A stretch of DNA of 64,000 nt from Juglans regia (Eukaryota > Streptophyta > Magnoliopsida > Fagales > Juglandaceae). Location of the stretch: the NCBI RefSeq assembly GCF_001411555.2, contig NC_049901.1, positions 32,002,838-32,066,837 on the forward strand, written 5' to 3'. Positions 48,220-59,390 of this stretch are shown one piece after another (position 1 is the stretch's first letter; every line of letters starts with the position of its first letter). Both the position numbers and the translations under genes were made by a program. The notes below the pieces were generated by a model. That model did not search any database and was not told the origin of the DNA. It saw nothing but the letters and a program-made list of their open reading frames with translations.

Positions 48220-49989
48220 TCACTTTTTTAAAACATATCTAGCCAACACATGTGCTGCCATATTAATTTTTCTTTTAACATGTACTGCAGTCCAATGATC
48301 AAAATGAGACAAAATAGACCTAGCATCCCATAATAGGACCCCCGAGATATGGAATTGTGACGTTTGAATATTGATGTTGTGGATAACTTGCAATGCATCC
48401 CCTTCTAAAATAATGCTTCTCAAACCTATGTCTCTAGCTAGGATAATCGCCTGCAATGCTCCTTGAGCCTCTGCTGTGAAAGAATCAGTTGCCATATACC
48501 TCTTCATGATGTTGGAAGCCACCACCTTTCCTTCAAAACTCCACTTGCCAACCTTATGTTTGACTGTTGTATCCCAATTCACCTTATAAGAGCCTAAAGG
48601 AGGAGGTTCTCAATTAGTGTAATTACAGTCTGAGTCACTTGTGGAAGCTACATTTGAAACTTGGCCTTCATGATAATCTGAAAGTATCTGCCTTGCCAAT
48701 CCTCTACAACGAACCTTCCTCTACCAATTTCTTTGTTGCGTGTATACTCCTCCATATGTATAAAGGGTTTGACCCCACTTTAGCTTCAAAAAATGATGAA
48801 TGAGGAAAATATTTCAACTTCAGAATCTTACTTGGAAGTGCATTAGGTCGTTGTAGTAATATATAGCCTTGTTTTGCAAGTAGAGCCATGTTGAAGCTTT
48901 TCCAATCCATAAAGCCCATACCACCTTCAGCAGTTGCCTTCCCCATTTGACCTCATGAGACCTAATGAATTTTTTCTTCACTATGTTGTTGGTTCCACCA
49001 GAAATAGTAGGGCCCCGCTGCTCCGCCCTGCTTTCGCTCTGCCCCAGCATGCAAGGAAGGGGTGCCCCCGCCCCGTAGGGGGCGAGTAGCACCCCTAAGA
49101 AATGGTTCATAATCCTATTAATCTTGCTTAGCCTATGATAGAAACTTTGTTTTCCAATTACTTACTCTAGCCCTCGCCCTGTCTATAATGCTACAAAAAG
49201 CATTTGCCTTGGATCTCCCTATAAGAGCAGGCAATCCAAGATATGTTTCATATGAATTTGAAGCCCTGACTCGTGCTATACTCTGAATAAATCTCTTTAT
49301 CTCCTCCCTTGTGTTTCTGCTGAAATGTATAGAAGTCTTCTCTTTGTTAAGTTTCTGTGTAAAGCCTATTCATAGAGACTTAGAATCTCAATCATTCGAC
49401 TCCATTCCTTTGCATTTGATCTACAAAACATCAAGTTGTCATCTGCAAAAAACAAATGGTTAATAGAAATCTTACCACTAGCAATTGGAATACCAGTGAT
49501 AACTTTATGTTCCTCAACTTGGTTTAGTAGAGCACTCAATGCCTCAGAGCAAAGGATAAAAAGGTAGAGTGACAAAGGATCACCCTGCCTAATACCCCCT
49601 GAAGCTTGGAAAATAGTTTGAGGTGATCCATTAATGAGAATGGAATAGGTTACTGAGTTGATGCAGCTCATAATCAAGCTAATCCATTTTTAGTGAAAGC
49701 CCATCCTAGTCATCACAGCATGTAAGAAGTCTCACTCTACTCTATCATAAGTTTTACTCATATCAAGCTTTAAAGTTATAAACCCAAGTTTTTCCTTCAG
49801 TCTCTTATCCATTGAGTGCATGGTTTCATATACTACAATTACATCATCCATTATTAATCTTCCAGGAACAAACACACTCTGGGTAGGGGATATTACCTCT
49901 TGCAGTGCACCTTTTAATTGATTGACCAACACTTTTGATATTATCTTGTAGAGAACATTGCATAAGGATATTGGCCTGAAGTTAGCCAT
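48220..49989 (-). pseudogene. LINE-3 RT and RNase H (broken)
   Basis: 49732-49989 begins FRPISLCNVLYKIISKVLVN and includes the first catalytic Asp (KLDMSKTYDRVE). 49366-49677 has GIRQGDPLSLYLFILCSEAL and the FADD active-site box (HLFFADDNLMF). About 48700-49110 is the linker leading to GGMGFMDWKSF. 48220-48582 is RNase H (FTAEAQGALQAIILA, LEGDALQVI). Stops at 48962-48964 and 48953-48955 replace Trp expected in an HWVSW-type motif. Confidence 0.85.
49008..49097. mobile_element. Very short (90 bp) hAT-type MITE
   Basis: It begins TAGGG and ends CACCCCTA. The 8-bp flanks AGAAATAG (49000-49007) and AGAAATGG (49098-49105) match at 7 of 8. Removing it with one flank restores continuous LINE-3 reading through MNHF to NQQHSEEK. 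The GC-rich core resembles the ends of 50926-51504. Confidence 0.75.
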
Positions 49990-50296
49990 ATCAAACTCGC
50001 TTTTGTTTTAAAAAAAATAAATAGGCGAGAATTAAACCTATGGAACTATATCTAACTTTATTGATCATTATGATTAGTGTTGCACCACAAAATATACACT
50101 CAGCCATTAAAAATAGTAAAATTTTACTTATCATTCTTTTACATTACACATTAATATGTGATTTATTATTTTTATTATTTTATTTAAATATATATTGATG
50201 TTTAAATATGAATATTTAAATAAAATGATAAAAATAATAAATTATATATTATTATGTGAATGATAAGTAAATTTCTATTTAATATATATATATATA
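49990..50296. other. AT-rich spacer
   Basis: Nothing recognised apart from low-complexity A/T DNA and a (TA)n run at its right end. Confidence 0.4.
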
Positions 50297-50891
50297 TCTA
50301 CTCTATTATAATAAGTGGCTATTTAATTGTGAATAGTAGCTTTTGTTATTTTTTCGTTAACTTTTCTTGTTTTTCTGTTAAGTCTGTTAAGTCTTGTTTT
50401 ACCAAAAGACCTTAAAAACCCTTAACCATTTGACGTGTAGTTTCTTTGTAGAATTTAATGAATGATCTTATTTTGCCAAAAAGTCTTTAAGACCCTTAAC
50501 CATTTAATGTGTAGCTCCCTTGTAAGATTTAATGAATGATCGTGTTTTACCAAAATACTCTTAATAGCCCCAGGATGCACATGAATTGACGTCTTTTTTT
50601 CATGTCATTTTTATTCTGATAGTGTACACATTTTCTTTTCTTTTTGTTTCAATTTTTTTTAAAACAAATTAATAATATTTTATTATTATATAGAGAGTAA
50701 ATAGATAATCCAATATGGATGCAGACTAAAGCTCATACTTTGCTGAAATTTAGATTTCTTTTAATCTTAATTTTTTAATCTTTCTTTAATCTTATATTTT
50801 TTTTTACAGGTAAATAAATTATTGATTTTTTTTATTTAAATTATTATATCAGGTCCACCCTGAATCTAGAACACCCGAGATCATTCCCTAG
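50297..50891 (+). mobile_element. Probable non-autonomous Helitron (595 bp)
   Basis: It starts TCTACTCTATTATAATAAG and ends ATCATTCCCTAG, fitting the TC...CTRR ends of plant Helitrons. The flanking bases are A on the left and T on the right, as expected, with no duplication. A 74-bp repeat recurs about 2.3 times at 50393-50570. No clear 3' hairpin was found, which lowers confidence. Confidence 0.45.
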
Positions 50892-50925
50892 TATATATAT
50901 AAAGGGAAATACAATCGCTCACAAC

Positions 50926-51504
50926 TAGGGGTGACCTGGAGGGCTCACCCTCGTCCACCCCCGCATGGGTGGGCGGGCCATACAGGGTCGGGGGCCCTCG
51001 CCCCGCATGAAGGACCCATAGCGGGGGCGGGCTGACCCCAGCAGGGCCTCGCCCCACACTCCGCTCCGCACCGTCTAAAAAATAATAAAAAAATTATTTT
51101 TTATATTTATATAAATAATTTATATAAATATTTATTATATATAAATATATACAATTTGTTAAAAACTTGAATTCGAGTTAATGAATTGCTTTAGCCTCTT
51201 AAGCCAACCTTTATATAGGAGGCCAAGGCAATACAATAGTCATTTTTAAGCAATATTGGACTTGCTGTCTAAAATACAATTCTAATGAGTTTATATTTTT
51301 TTGAATAAAATTTATAATTATATTATATTATAATTTGGATCTAAAAAAAAAAAATTAATCTAAAAAAATTATAGATCTAATGAATTACTGAATTGAGCGG
51401 GAGCGAGGTTGAAAGTAGCGGGGAGCGGAGTTGAAACCGCAACCCCCGCCCCCGCTCCCGCTCCCGCTCCCGCCCCGCATCGCGCCATGCGAGTAGCACC
51501 CCTA
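50926..51504. mobile_element. hAT-type MITE with TAGGGGTG ends, GC-rich arms
   Basis: The ends are TAGGGGTG and CACCCCTA. The flanks CTCACAAC (50918-50925) and CTAACAAC (51505-51512) match at 7 of 8. Both arms are rich in CCCGC/GCGGG, including a (CCCGCT)n run near 51445-51475; the core is AT-rich. No coding frame. Confidence 0.85.
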
Positions 51505-51740
51505 CTAACAACTTCCCAAATTAATGGCTAGGCACGTGTTTTCAATTATAGGGATGAAATGTGTGGTTCCTTGGAAGTTGGGTACCACATCTTCGATCGA
51601 AGGTTAAAAAGTATCACCCACCTTCAAAAGCCATGAGATAAAAAGAAAGGTGCGGAAATGAAGGGATGGATACTTTAAAATGGAATCTGGATTTGTTTAG
51701 GGCAAAGCAACGAAAGGAAAGAGGCAAGGAGTGTGTGTGT

Positions 51741-51771
<31 letters not shown>

Positions 51772-52237
51772 AGAGAGTGAGGAAAAAGGGGAAATCGGGC
51801 CAGGATATTCGCCTGAACCACTGATTAATTAATTCGTCTTTGTTTCGCTCCTTTTCTCTTTGTTTCCTGTTTTTTTTTTTTAGATCATATACTCCGTCGT
51901 CCACTTCTCCTAAATCCATTCCTTTTTAAAAAAAAAAAAAAAAACGAAGGGGTATATTTTTCTTGTTTTCGGTTTGGAGATTCCTTGTATATGTATCTCC
52001 GATATTTGTGTTTGTGCCCCTCTGATCTCTTTCGGTTTCACGATTGTCGTCTCTCTTGTTCATAGTGGAAGTGGAGCGATATATTATGATTAATGCTATT
52101 TTCGGGAGGAATAAAAGAAGTTTGTGGAAAAGATGGGACTGTTTGGTTGATTAATTGATGGATTAAGGGTCTGGAGTTCCTAGCGAGTTGTTTTTGGCGG
52201 ATTTATTTGGAAGGGAAAGAATTGTCTAGAACTCGTT
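51505..52237 (+). promoter_or_regulatory. Promoter and leader region of the HAD hydrolase gene
   Basis: Lies between a MITE and the start codon. It contains a GT/GA microsatellite (51729-51779) and a long A run (51927-51944). No specific TATA box is assigned; a leader intron cannot be excluded. Confidence 0.4.
51729..51779. repeat. (GT)n/(GAGTGA)n microsatellite
   Basis: GTGTGTGTGTGTGA followed by GAGTGA units and GAGAGAGA. Confidence 0.9.
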
Positions 52238-55200
52238 ATGTTAATGTTGATGTTAAGGATCAGAAGGAACAGTAGTTGCATGTTTGCTGCTCAACATATT
52301 ATGGGTTATTATACAATCGGTAGTAGTAGTCATATAATCCGCAATGATCCCCCCCTTTTCTTGGTTTTGGATAAGGGATTTCAATGGAACGCCTTGAATC
52401 CTCACTCTTGTACCACTTTTATCAATGGAAGTGGACGAGGTCGAGGACCGGGAGGAAGAGGAGGGATTGCAATTGGCACTGGCTTTAATGGCTTCGCCCT
52501 CAATCTCAAAGGTTGCTTGAGGGACGAAGATAATATTGACGCCATTGCTTTTCACAAAGGAAAGGGAAAAGCAAAGGGAATGGGTCCCCGTGCATTCGCT
52601 CCGCAGAACCTGCAGTTGCTTCCTGTCCGTGATCTCGAGATTGGTCTTCAGGACGGCACTGCTAGTCCTCATAATGCCACTGCCACTGCAAACCAAAATC
52701 AACAACATGGAGCATCCCACCACGGACGCCCTCTTGGATTCCCTGACCGTCATTTGCCCGATAAAATTGTTGTCGCCGTTGATGTGGATGAGGGTAATTT
52801 CTTTTTTTCCCTCAAATAACTATTTTTTTAACACCCTTAAATAACTATTAATCTTCAGCAATTTACTTTATAAATTAATTTTATTCTCATTTATACTTCT
52901 ACATTATGAGTGAATGTATATCCTTATATGCAAAGAAAGTAAAGTTCCACTATAGCTTGTAGCATTACCTGCTCAATATGTCTCCGTAACAGACCACTAT
53001 ATCTTGAATGATTGATTGTCACCTCTTCTTTCATTATCAATCTAAAATGATTTGAATGGCTGATTACCTTCGTATTTTGCTTAATCCATTTGGAAGATCT
53101 CCTAGATGACAACTTTCGGTATGTTTCAGTTGACCATTTATCTGGGCTACACTCTGGTTTTCTGCTGACCTCGAAGGACCCATTTTTTTATTTATTGGTC
53201 TGAGAACAAAATTACAATCCCAGGGGTGACTTCTAAGGACCCGTTAAATGTAATTCTAATAATTATCTCTATATTTGTTTACTTACGTATTTTTCCTTTG
53301 CTGCGTGTATAAGCAGTTCTGGGAAACTTCGTGTCTGCTCTGAACAGATTTATTGCTGATCGTTACTTTTCAAACCATTCAATTTCCGAGTATCATGTCT
53401 ATGAGTTCTTCAAGGTATTTTTTGACAGCTTCTTGAATTTTCCATTGTCAGATATCAGTAGAAATTGAATGCCTCTAATTGCTTTGGTGGTCATTTTTTA
53501 GGATTAAGAAAGGACAGTGATCTCTTATTTAGAACCCTATACCATTGGATGATAGCTTAATATTGTGCTGCTATATCTATCTTTCAGAATTGTCTTGTAT
53601 TCTCTCTTTTTTCTGATTAAGTGTATATCCCGTGCACTTGGGTAATTCCGTTTTAATTATCAATAAAGCTTGACGGATCAAACAATTCCTAAGGTTCTTA
53701 AGATTTCTGATCAATACAATTTACTTGAAGGATCCTTCTAGAGGTATGAACTACTTTATTAGTTTAGGTACCTATAATCACAACCTTGATGGTTGTAGAG
53801 CACAATTGTGTTACCAATGACATAGTATAACCTTACTCATTTTTTGCTGGACTGTTTGTCAGAGTTGAACTCCTCTGGGACCCGGGGTGTTCTACTATAA
53901 AAAAATCCTTTGGATATGCCAGAAGTAGGTGTGCTAATGTAAATTATACTCTTTTGTTGTATGAGAAGTGCTTTTATTGCATGCAGGTTCATGTCATGAA
54001 TTGTCTAGTAATAATGTTTCGGTCTCAATTTCTAGCATTGATACTCAAGTCTGTGTGCCACAGTTTTTACTGGCAATTTGGATATGGTTATAACTTCAAT
54101 CAGTTCAATGGTTGGAGAAATGTGTGGATATTTCTTTATGTATTCTGATGCATACTTCATTTCTGTTACAGATATGGAACTGTTCCCGTGATGAAGGTAT
54201 TGGTGCATATATCCATTGAATTGAATTTGTGCATCCTATTCTGTAATTAACTTCTGCTTTACAAATTCTTAGTCTTTGGAATATGCATCTGCGGGTGAAG
54301 TTCACTTCAAAACTGTTTGACAATATTAGTTTTGCTTATAGTATTGTTCTCTTTTGGCTGTTATCAAGTTCATTGTATGATGCATATTGTGCAATTTGGA
54401 TGAAGGGTTCCTTTTAATGTTGTGTACTAGTTGTTAAAACTCTTGTCTAATTCCTTTTGCGTTTGGATTTGGATGTACTAAGAATTTGATAAATGAGGAA
54501 TGGATTTTCCTTGTCTTTTGAGATCCACGCAATGTTTAGGGGAGAGTACGTAGTTGACAAATGTCTCAAAGATGATTTGAGAAAAATTCTCATTGATGCC
54601 ACTGAAGCAGATTTATTGGCTTCATCTTGTTAAAACTATCAGCTATTTTTGCATTAGAAAATATTTTTATGGCAATGCATCATTGAATTGATTAAAAACG
54701 TCTGCTTATTGTGACAGCTGATATCCGTGTCCACGAGTTCTTTAAAACACCATACTTCAAGACAGGGATTCATCCTATCCCAGGTGCTCGGAGGGCCCTC
54801 CATACATTATCAAGATTCTGCAACCTATCAGTTGTGACGTATGTATTATTATATCAAACTTCTTTTAACGTGCGTAATTATTTAAATTGAGGATTAACTG
54901 TATCAATCGAGGCAAAGGCCTTGGGCTTGGGGGTATGCTTCCCCAAGGTCTAAGTTTCAAATCTCCTTGGGTGCAAACAATCTCTAGGAGCCATTAGACT
55001 GGATGATTTTTCCCTTGAATTACTCGAGGTCACTTGCGGAAAACTCCTTGCCGAGGGCTTGTGCACCTCTGGAATTAGTCGGGACACTGTTCCCGGACAC
55101 CCAGCACAAAAAAAAAAAAAAACTGTATCAACTGAGAGAAAGAATTGTTAATTTGAAGCTTCTCTATATTCACTTATAAAGCACAGTTTCACTTATTTTT

Positions 55201-56254
55201 TAAAATAATTTCTAAGAAGTATGAATTCTCTATTAAAAAGCGCAAAAGACAGAACATAAGTTCACCCAAAGTATATAAGAGAGACCTTTATCTAGGAGAC
55301 AGATATAAGAAAAAGTCCAGTTTCACACTGTAAGTAGCATATGTAGGAAAGTTGCAAGTTAAAATAAATACATAAAACTGAGAATCGATATGCACACTCA
55401 ATTGCGCAATGGTCAACATCCACCCTTTTGTTTGGATGTATACCGAAAAATGCCCCATGCATGCTAAGGTTTGATAGCAGAAGGGACCTGCCTTTGCAAA
55501 CTATTGAAGTTCAATAACAAGCTTGATTAGAAAAAAAATAGTAGCATATGTAGGACTTAGCAATCATGTTTATCTTTACTTGTATAAAAAAATAGTGATG
55601 ACTGATAAAAATAGTAGCATATGTAGGACCTAGCAATCATGTTTATCTTTACATGTATAAAAAAATTGTGATGACTGATTTTATAACTCACTCTTATGTG
55701 AGTTAGTCATTATCCCAATGTGGCATTAGGATTACATTAACTAACTTGATCTTTGGAACATACACGTGCATAACCAGGTCTCGGCAGAACGCAATCAAGG
55801 ACCATACCATTGATTGGATTGAGAAGCATTATCCAGGATTGTTTCAGGAGATTCACTTTGGCAATCATTTCGCTTTGGATGGGGTGTCTAGGCCAAAGTC
55901 CGAAATATGCAGGTATGCCCACAAATCACGTCATTGTCTGTATCTTCAAATCTTTCTGAATTCATTACTATAAAACCTACTTCTCCAAACATGAATAGGC
56001 TGTTTAAGTACAGTGTATATTACTGCAGAAATTGAATTGTATTTGGCAGGTCCTTGGGAGCTAACGTCCTGATTGATGACAATCCAAGATATGCTATTGA
56101 GTGCGCTGAAATTGGAATCAGAGTTCTACTTTTTGATTATGAGAACTCATATCCTTGGTGCAAGACGGAGTCTGTCAATCAACATCCTCTTGTGACGAAG
56201 GTTCATAATTGGGCAGAAGTGGAAAAGCAGCTGATGTCTTGGATTGTTTCTTAG
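52238..56254 (+). CDS. HAD-superfamily hydrolase, 5' nucleotidase (NT5C)-like
   Basis: Six exons: 52238-52793, 53317-53414, 54172-54196, 54718-54838, 55778-55912 and 56050-56254. All introns have GT-AG borders and all junctions keep frame, giving 379 residues. HAD motifs: I, D182-V-D184-E-V (VAVDVDEVLGNF); II, T267-S268 in LSVVTSRQ; III, K307 in RPKSEIC; IV, D321-D322 in VLIDDNPRYA. The first motif and overall layout resemble the 5'(3')-deoxyribonucleotidase/NT5C group, which removes phosphate from nucleotides; the substrate is inferred, not shown. The first about 170 residues lack the fold, include a Gly/Arg-rich stretch (GRGRGPGGRGG), and may act as a targeting or disordered segment. The start is the first ATG of the open frame. 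Exon 3 is only 25 bp. The gene is intact. Confidence 0.9.
54907..55120 (+). mobile_element. tRNA-derived SINE in intron 4 of the HAD gene
   Basis: About 214 bp ending in a run of A. A perfect 11-bp duplication AACTGTATCAA flanks it (54896-54906 and 55121-55131). Its head has a GCTTGGGGGTATG box A-like motif and AGTTTCAAATCTCC box B-like motif, and the tail reads CGGACACCCAGC. Same orientation as the gene. Confidence 0.85.
55536..55682. repeat. 73-bp tandem duplication in intron 4
   Basis: Two nearly identical units beginning ATAGTAGCATATGTAGGAC, 73 bp apart. It lies upstream of exon 5 and does not touch its splice site. Confidence 0.9.
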
Positions 56255-56639
56255 TTATATAATCCTATAGCATAAATTTATGGGGTCCACCAAGAAAAAT
56301 TTTTGACGGATGCTAAAGCAAATACACAATCTGGCCTTGGTGAAGCAGCTGAAAGATCTCGTAAACACGGTTGGGTGGGTTTGAGCTGGTAGGAAACTTC
56401 TAAAGCTGAAATGACATGCTCAAATTGCCCCCGCCCCGCAGATAAAAATTAGTTTCCATATGAAATTGTGTTCAGATTGTCAGATGCAATGCAAACATTC
56501 ATTTAACTGTGCAGTTAAATTCATTTGCAGATTATGTACTCATATTGGTTTTTTTTTCCTTTCATATCTTGAAAACATGTCGATTTCTCTCCGTACACTT
56601 TTAGTTTTCTCTCCGTACACAAAAAGTCCGATGAGGTCT
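56255..56639 (+). other. 3' flank of the HAD hydrolase gene
   Basis: Probable 3' UTR and terminator region. No gene is recognised; a clear AATAAA signal was not seen. Confidence 0.4.
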
Positions 56640-56699
56640 GAGGAGGGGGTCAACGGTGAGTGTTACGGCTGAATAGAGTTGTAGGTGAGCGATCACGGG

Positions 56700-56975
56700 G
56701 TACTCGAAACAATTAGTTATAGAAGCCAAGGTATTTGTGTTGATGAAAGATGAAGGCTCGTTGCTAATAATAGAGAGGAGTTGGAAGATAGTGAAGGAGA
56801 TGAGAATGGGGATGTCATTGGTGCATTGGTTTATCAGAACCCTGGAGTGTCTGAGGAGTGGGATGAAGGACTTCTATACTACGTTTAGGGAGGGTGCTAG
56901 AAGCTTCATAGCGCAGAGGTGTGCAAACGGTTGTGGTAGATTCACTTTGAAAAAGAGTAGGATTTACTATTAAAC
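56700..56975 (+). pseudogene. Possible LINE-2 ORF1-like remnant
   Basis: The frame 56737-56973 reads EGSLLIIERSWKIVKEMRMG, FYTTFREGARSFIAQRCANG. This resembles a region I associate with plant LINE-linked ORFs, but I cannot name the domain. It lies about 170 bp before the endonuclease remnant, in the same orientation. Confidence 0.35.
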
Positions 56976-57139
56976 AATTATTTTGAACATGTGGGTCTCA
57001 TATTTAATTTACTTTTTTTCAAAACGATTATGCTACGGTTGCACAATTCACGATTGCAAATACATTTCCTCTATTTCAAGAAGCATCATCAGAAGCTTAT
57101 AGAGTTGTTCATATATTGATGGGGTCCTTCTTGCTTCGA

Positions 57140-59075
57140 TATGGGCATCAAGGGGTGTCCTAGTTATGTGGGATAGAAGAGTGGTAGAAAAAATAGAGTA
57201 TATCAGGAAATACACAGTAACTTGTTCTTTTCAATTGATGGGCTTTTGCTGGAATTTATGAGCCAACCTTGGATAGCAGCAGAAATTCTCTATGGGAAGA
57301 GGTGGCCGGTTTACACAGTTGGTGGAAACTTCCTTGATGTATATGTGGAGATTTTAAAGTTGTCAGTTTCTCAAGTGAAAGATCGGGAGATAGCAGGTTG
57401 CGGCCAACAATGTCAAATTTCTTCGATTGTATTTTTTACTTGGGTTTGGTGGACCTTCCTCTCATGGGTGGTACATTCACATGGTCCAATAATTAGACAT
57501 GGTCTAAATTGGACAGATTTCTAATTTCCCCGAAGTGAGAATCTCATTACTCAGAGGTATGTAAAAAAAGATTGACTTGCCTTTGCTCTGATCATTTCCC
57601 TATTTTGTTGGATTGTGAGAGAATTCAAGGAGCAAATAAATACTTTAAATTTGAGAATATATGACTAAAAACTAATGGATTTGTGGAACGGGTTAGGCAA
57701 TAGTGGTATTCCTATCAAATCCAAGGTAACCCCTACCTTAATTCTGGCAGGCAAATTGAAAGTTTTGAAAAAAGATTTAAAACTTTGGAATGCGCAGTCT
57801 TTTGGTGATATAGGCAACCGTAAGAAGTCATTATTGGAGGAGCTTCATGAGGTAGAGAAAGCACTAGAGGGACGGGCCTTCTCACCATAGGAACTAGCTC
57901 GAAGAACAGAACTAGAGAGGGTTACCCTATTGGAGGAGATTTCTTGGTGGCAAAAATCACAATCTTTATGGTTGAAAGAGGGTGATCTCAATTCGAAGTT
58001 TTTTCATAGAGTGGCAAACTCCCATAGGAGAACTAATGTCATTGAAATTATAAATATTGACGGAAGTGTTTGCACGGAGATCCTGTGATCCAAGAACATG
58101 TGGCTGGTTATTTTGAGCAGTTACTTACTAAACTAGAGGGGTGGAGGCCGAAGATTGATGGGCTACCATTTGAGTCCATTGAGCAGCAAAATTTCATTTG
58201 GTTGGAGAGCTTGTATGAGGAGGTTGAGGTTCATGAAGTGGTAAAGAAGATGGTTAAAGACAAAGCACTTGGACTGGATGAATTCTCTATGGGTTTCTTT
58301 CAAGCTTGCTAGGAAATTGTGAAGGAAGACTTATGCCTGGTTTGGATTTGAAGATGAGTTGAGATGAGTTGTGAATAATAGTGAAATGGGTTGTGAATAG
58401 TAGTGAGATTTGTGAGTTAAAGTTGATGAATAATAATGAATAGTAATAAAATGAATTGAGATGAATTGAGATGGGTTGTGAATCCAAACCGAGCCTTAAT
58501 GAAGGTATTTCATGAATTCTTCTCGGTTGGGGAATTTCGAAAAAGCCTCAATGCCACTTTTATTGCTCTTATTCCCAAGAAGAGTGAGGCATCGGAGGTT
58601 AATGATTACCCAGTCCATTAGCCTTGTGAATGGGGTGTATAAGATCATTTCCAAGTTGCTTGCAAATCGATTAGGGGGATTTTTGGGATGGATCATTACA
58701 AAACCTCAAAACACATTTGTACTAGGTAGACAAATATTGGATTCAATTCTCATTGCCAATAAATGCTTAGATAGTAGATTCAAATTGGGCAATCTGGGTC
58801 TTGTGTGTAAGTTGGATATAGAGAAGGTCTACGATCATGTCAACTGAGATTTTTTGTTATACTTGCTTGGGTGGTGTGGTTTTGGGAAGACGTAGTGCAT
58901 ATGGATTAGGTGGTGTATATCAACGGCACACTTCTTTGTTTTGGTGAATGGTTGCCCAGTGGGTTTTTAATAGCTCCCGAGGCCCGAGACAAGGGAATCC
59001 TCTGTCCCCACTTCTCTTTTTCATATTCATGGAGGCATGTAACCAAATGATATCAGGGATAGTTAATAATGGGTT
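57140..59075 (+). pseudogene. LINE-2 endonuclease and RT (broken)
   Basis: About 57140-57210 reads GVLVMWDRRVVEKIEYI and 57440-57600 reads LPLMGGTFTWSNN then TWSKLDRF and SDHFPILLDC, the endonuclease end. RT segments follow at 58195-58312 (KALGLDEFSMGF), 58500-58847 ([19 protein letters not shown]) and 58948-59075 (RGPRQGNPLSPLLFFIFMEA). There are stops and frameshifts throughout. The reading continues across the MITE as EIVKED then LMKVFHEFF. Confidence 0.8.
58334..58495. mobile_element. Tourist-like MITE (GTTTGGAT family), 162 bp
   Basis: The ends TGCCTGGTTTGGATT and, inverted, GGCTCGGTTTGGATT are flanked by TTA at 58331-58333 and 58496-58498, the 3-bp duplication of PIF/Harbinger elements. 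It splits the LINE-2 RT, whose frame resumes without loss after it. Confidence 0.85.
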
Positions 59076-59390
59076 TCTTAGTTTCAGACTCTCCTCTCAA
59101 ACTCTCCTATCCTTCTCAGCCTCTCAGAAATCAATCGCCAACGAATCCCCTCGCCCCAAGGTGGCCATCTCACAGCCAACGCCTCTTGGCTCTCTCTACT
59201 CTCTCAGACTCCTAATTCTCCTATCTCGTCTCTCCCTCGCACCTGACGCCGTGCAATGCCAATTTTCGAATCCCCACAATCCATTGTGAGTGTTTAAGCT
59301 AATTTTATAACTGTATTTTACTATTTTTGTTATTTGTTAATTTATTTTATCAACGAGAGTGTTCTTTAATTTATATTTTATCCCAGACAA
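59076..59390 (+). other. Unassigned CT-rich segment
   Basis: A short frame (CTCTCAGACTC-type repeats, then ATGCCAATTTTCGAATCC near 59256) is followed by GTGAGT near 59286 and AT-rich DNA, which looks like a leader exon and splice donor. No downstream exon is visible because an Athila LTR begins at 59391. It may equally be retroelement leader. Confidence 0.3.

Larger units (their letters stand above)
48130..49989 (-). mobile_element. L1-type LINE fragment (LINE-3), 5' truncated
   Basis: Minus-strand RT, linker and RNase H, truncated within the RT near 49989. Truncation at the 5' end is usual for LINEs. A 90-bp hAT-type MITE interrupts it at 49008-49097. No target duplication was identified. 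Confidence 0.8.
56640..59075 (+). mobile_element. L1-type LINE fragment (LINE-2)
   Basis: It carries a probable ORF1-like piece (about 56700-56975) and a degraded endonuclease and RT (57140-59075), ending abruptly inside the RT. A Tourist-like MITE interrupts it at 58334-58495. No poly-A tail or duplication is seen, so both ends are truncated or unrecognised. Confidence 0.7.

Noticed and set aside
52253..52753. 166-codon antisense frame and an alternative plus frame in HAD exon 1
   Set aside because: They overlap exon 1, whose frame splices exactly into the downstream HAD motifs; neither alternative has a recognisable domain.
54907..54960. Possible intact tRNA gene at the head of the SINE
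   Set aside because: Box A- and B-like motifs are present but no cloverleaf could be drawn; the poly-A end and flanking duplication show a SINE.
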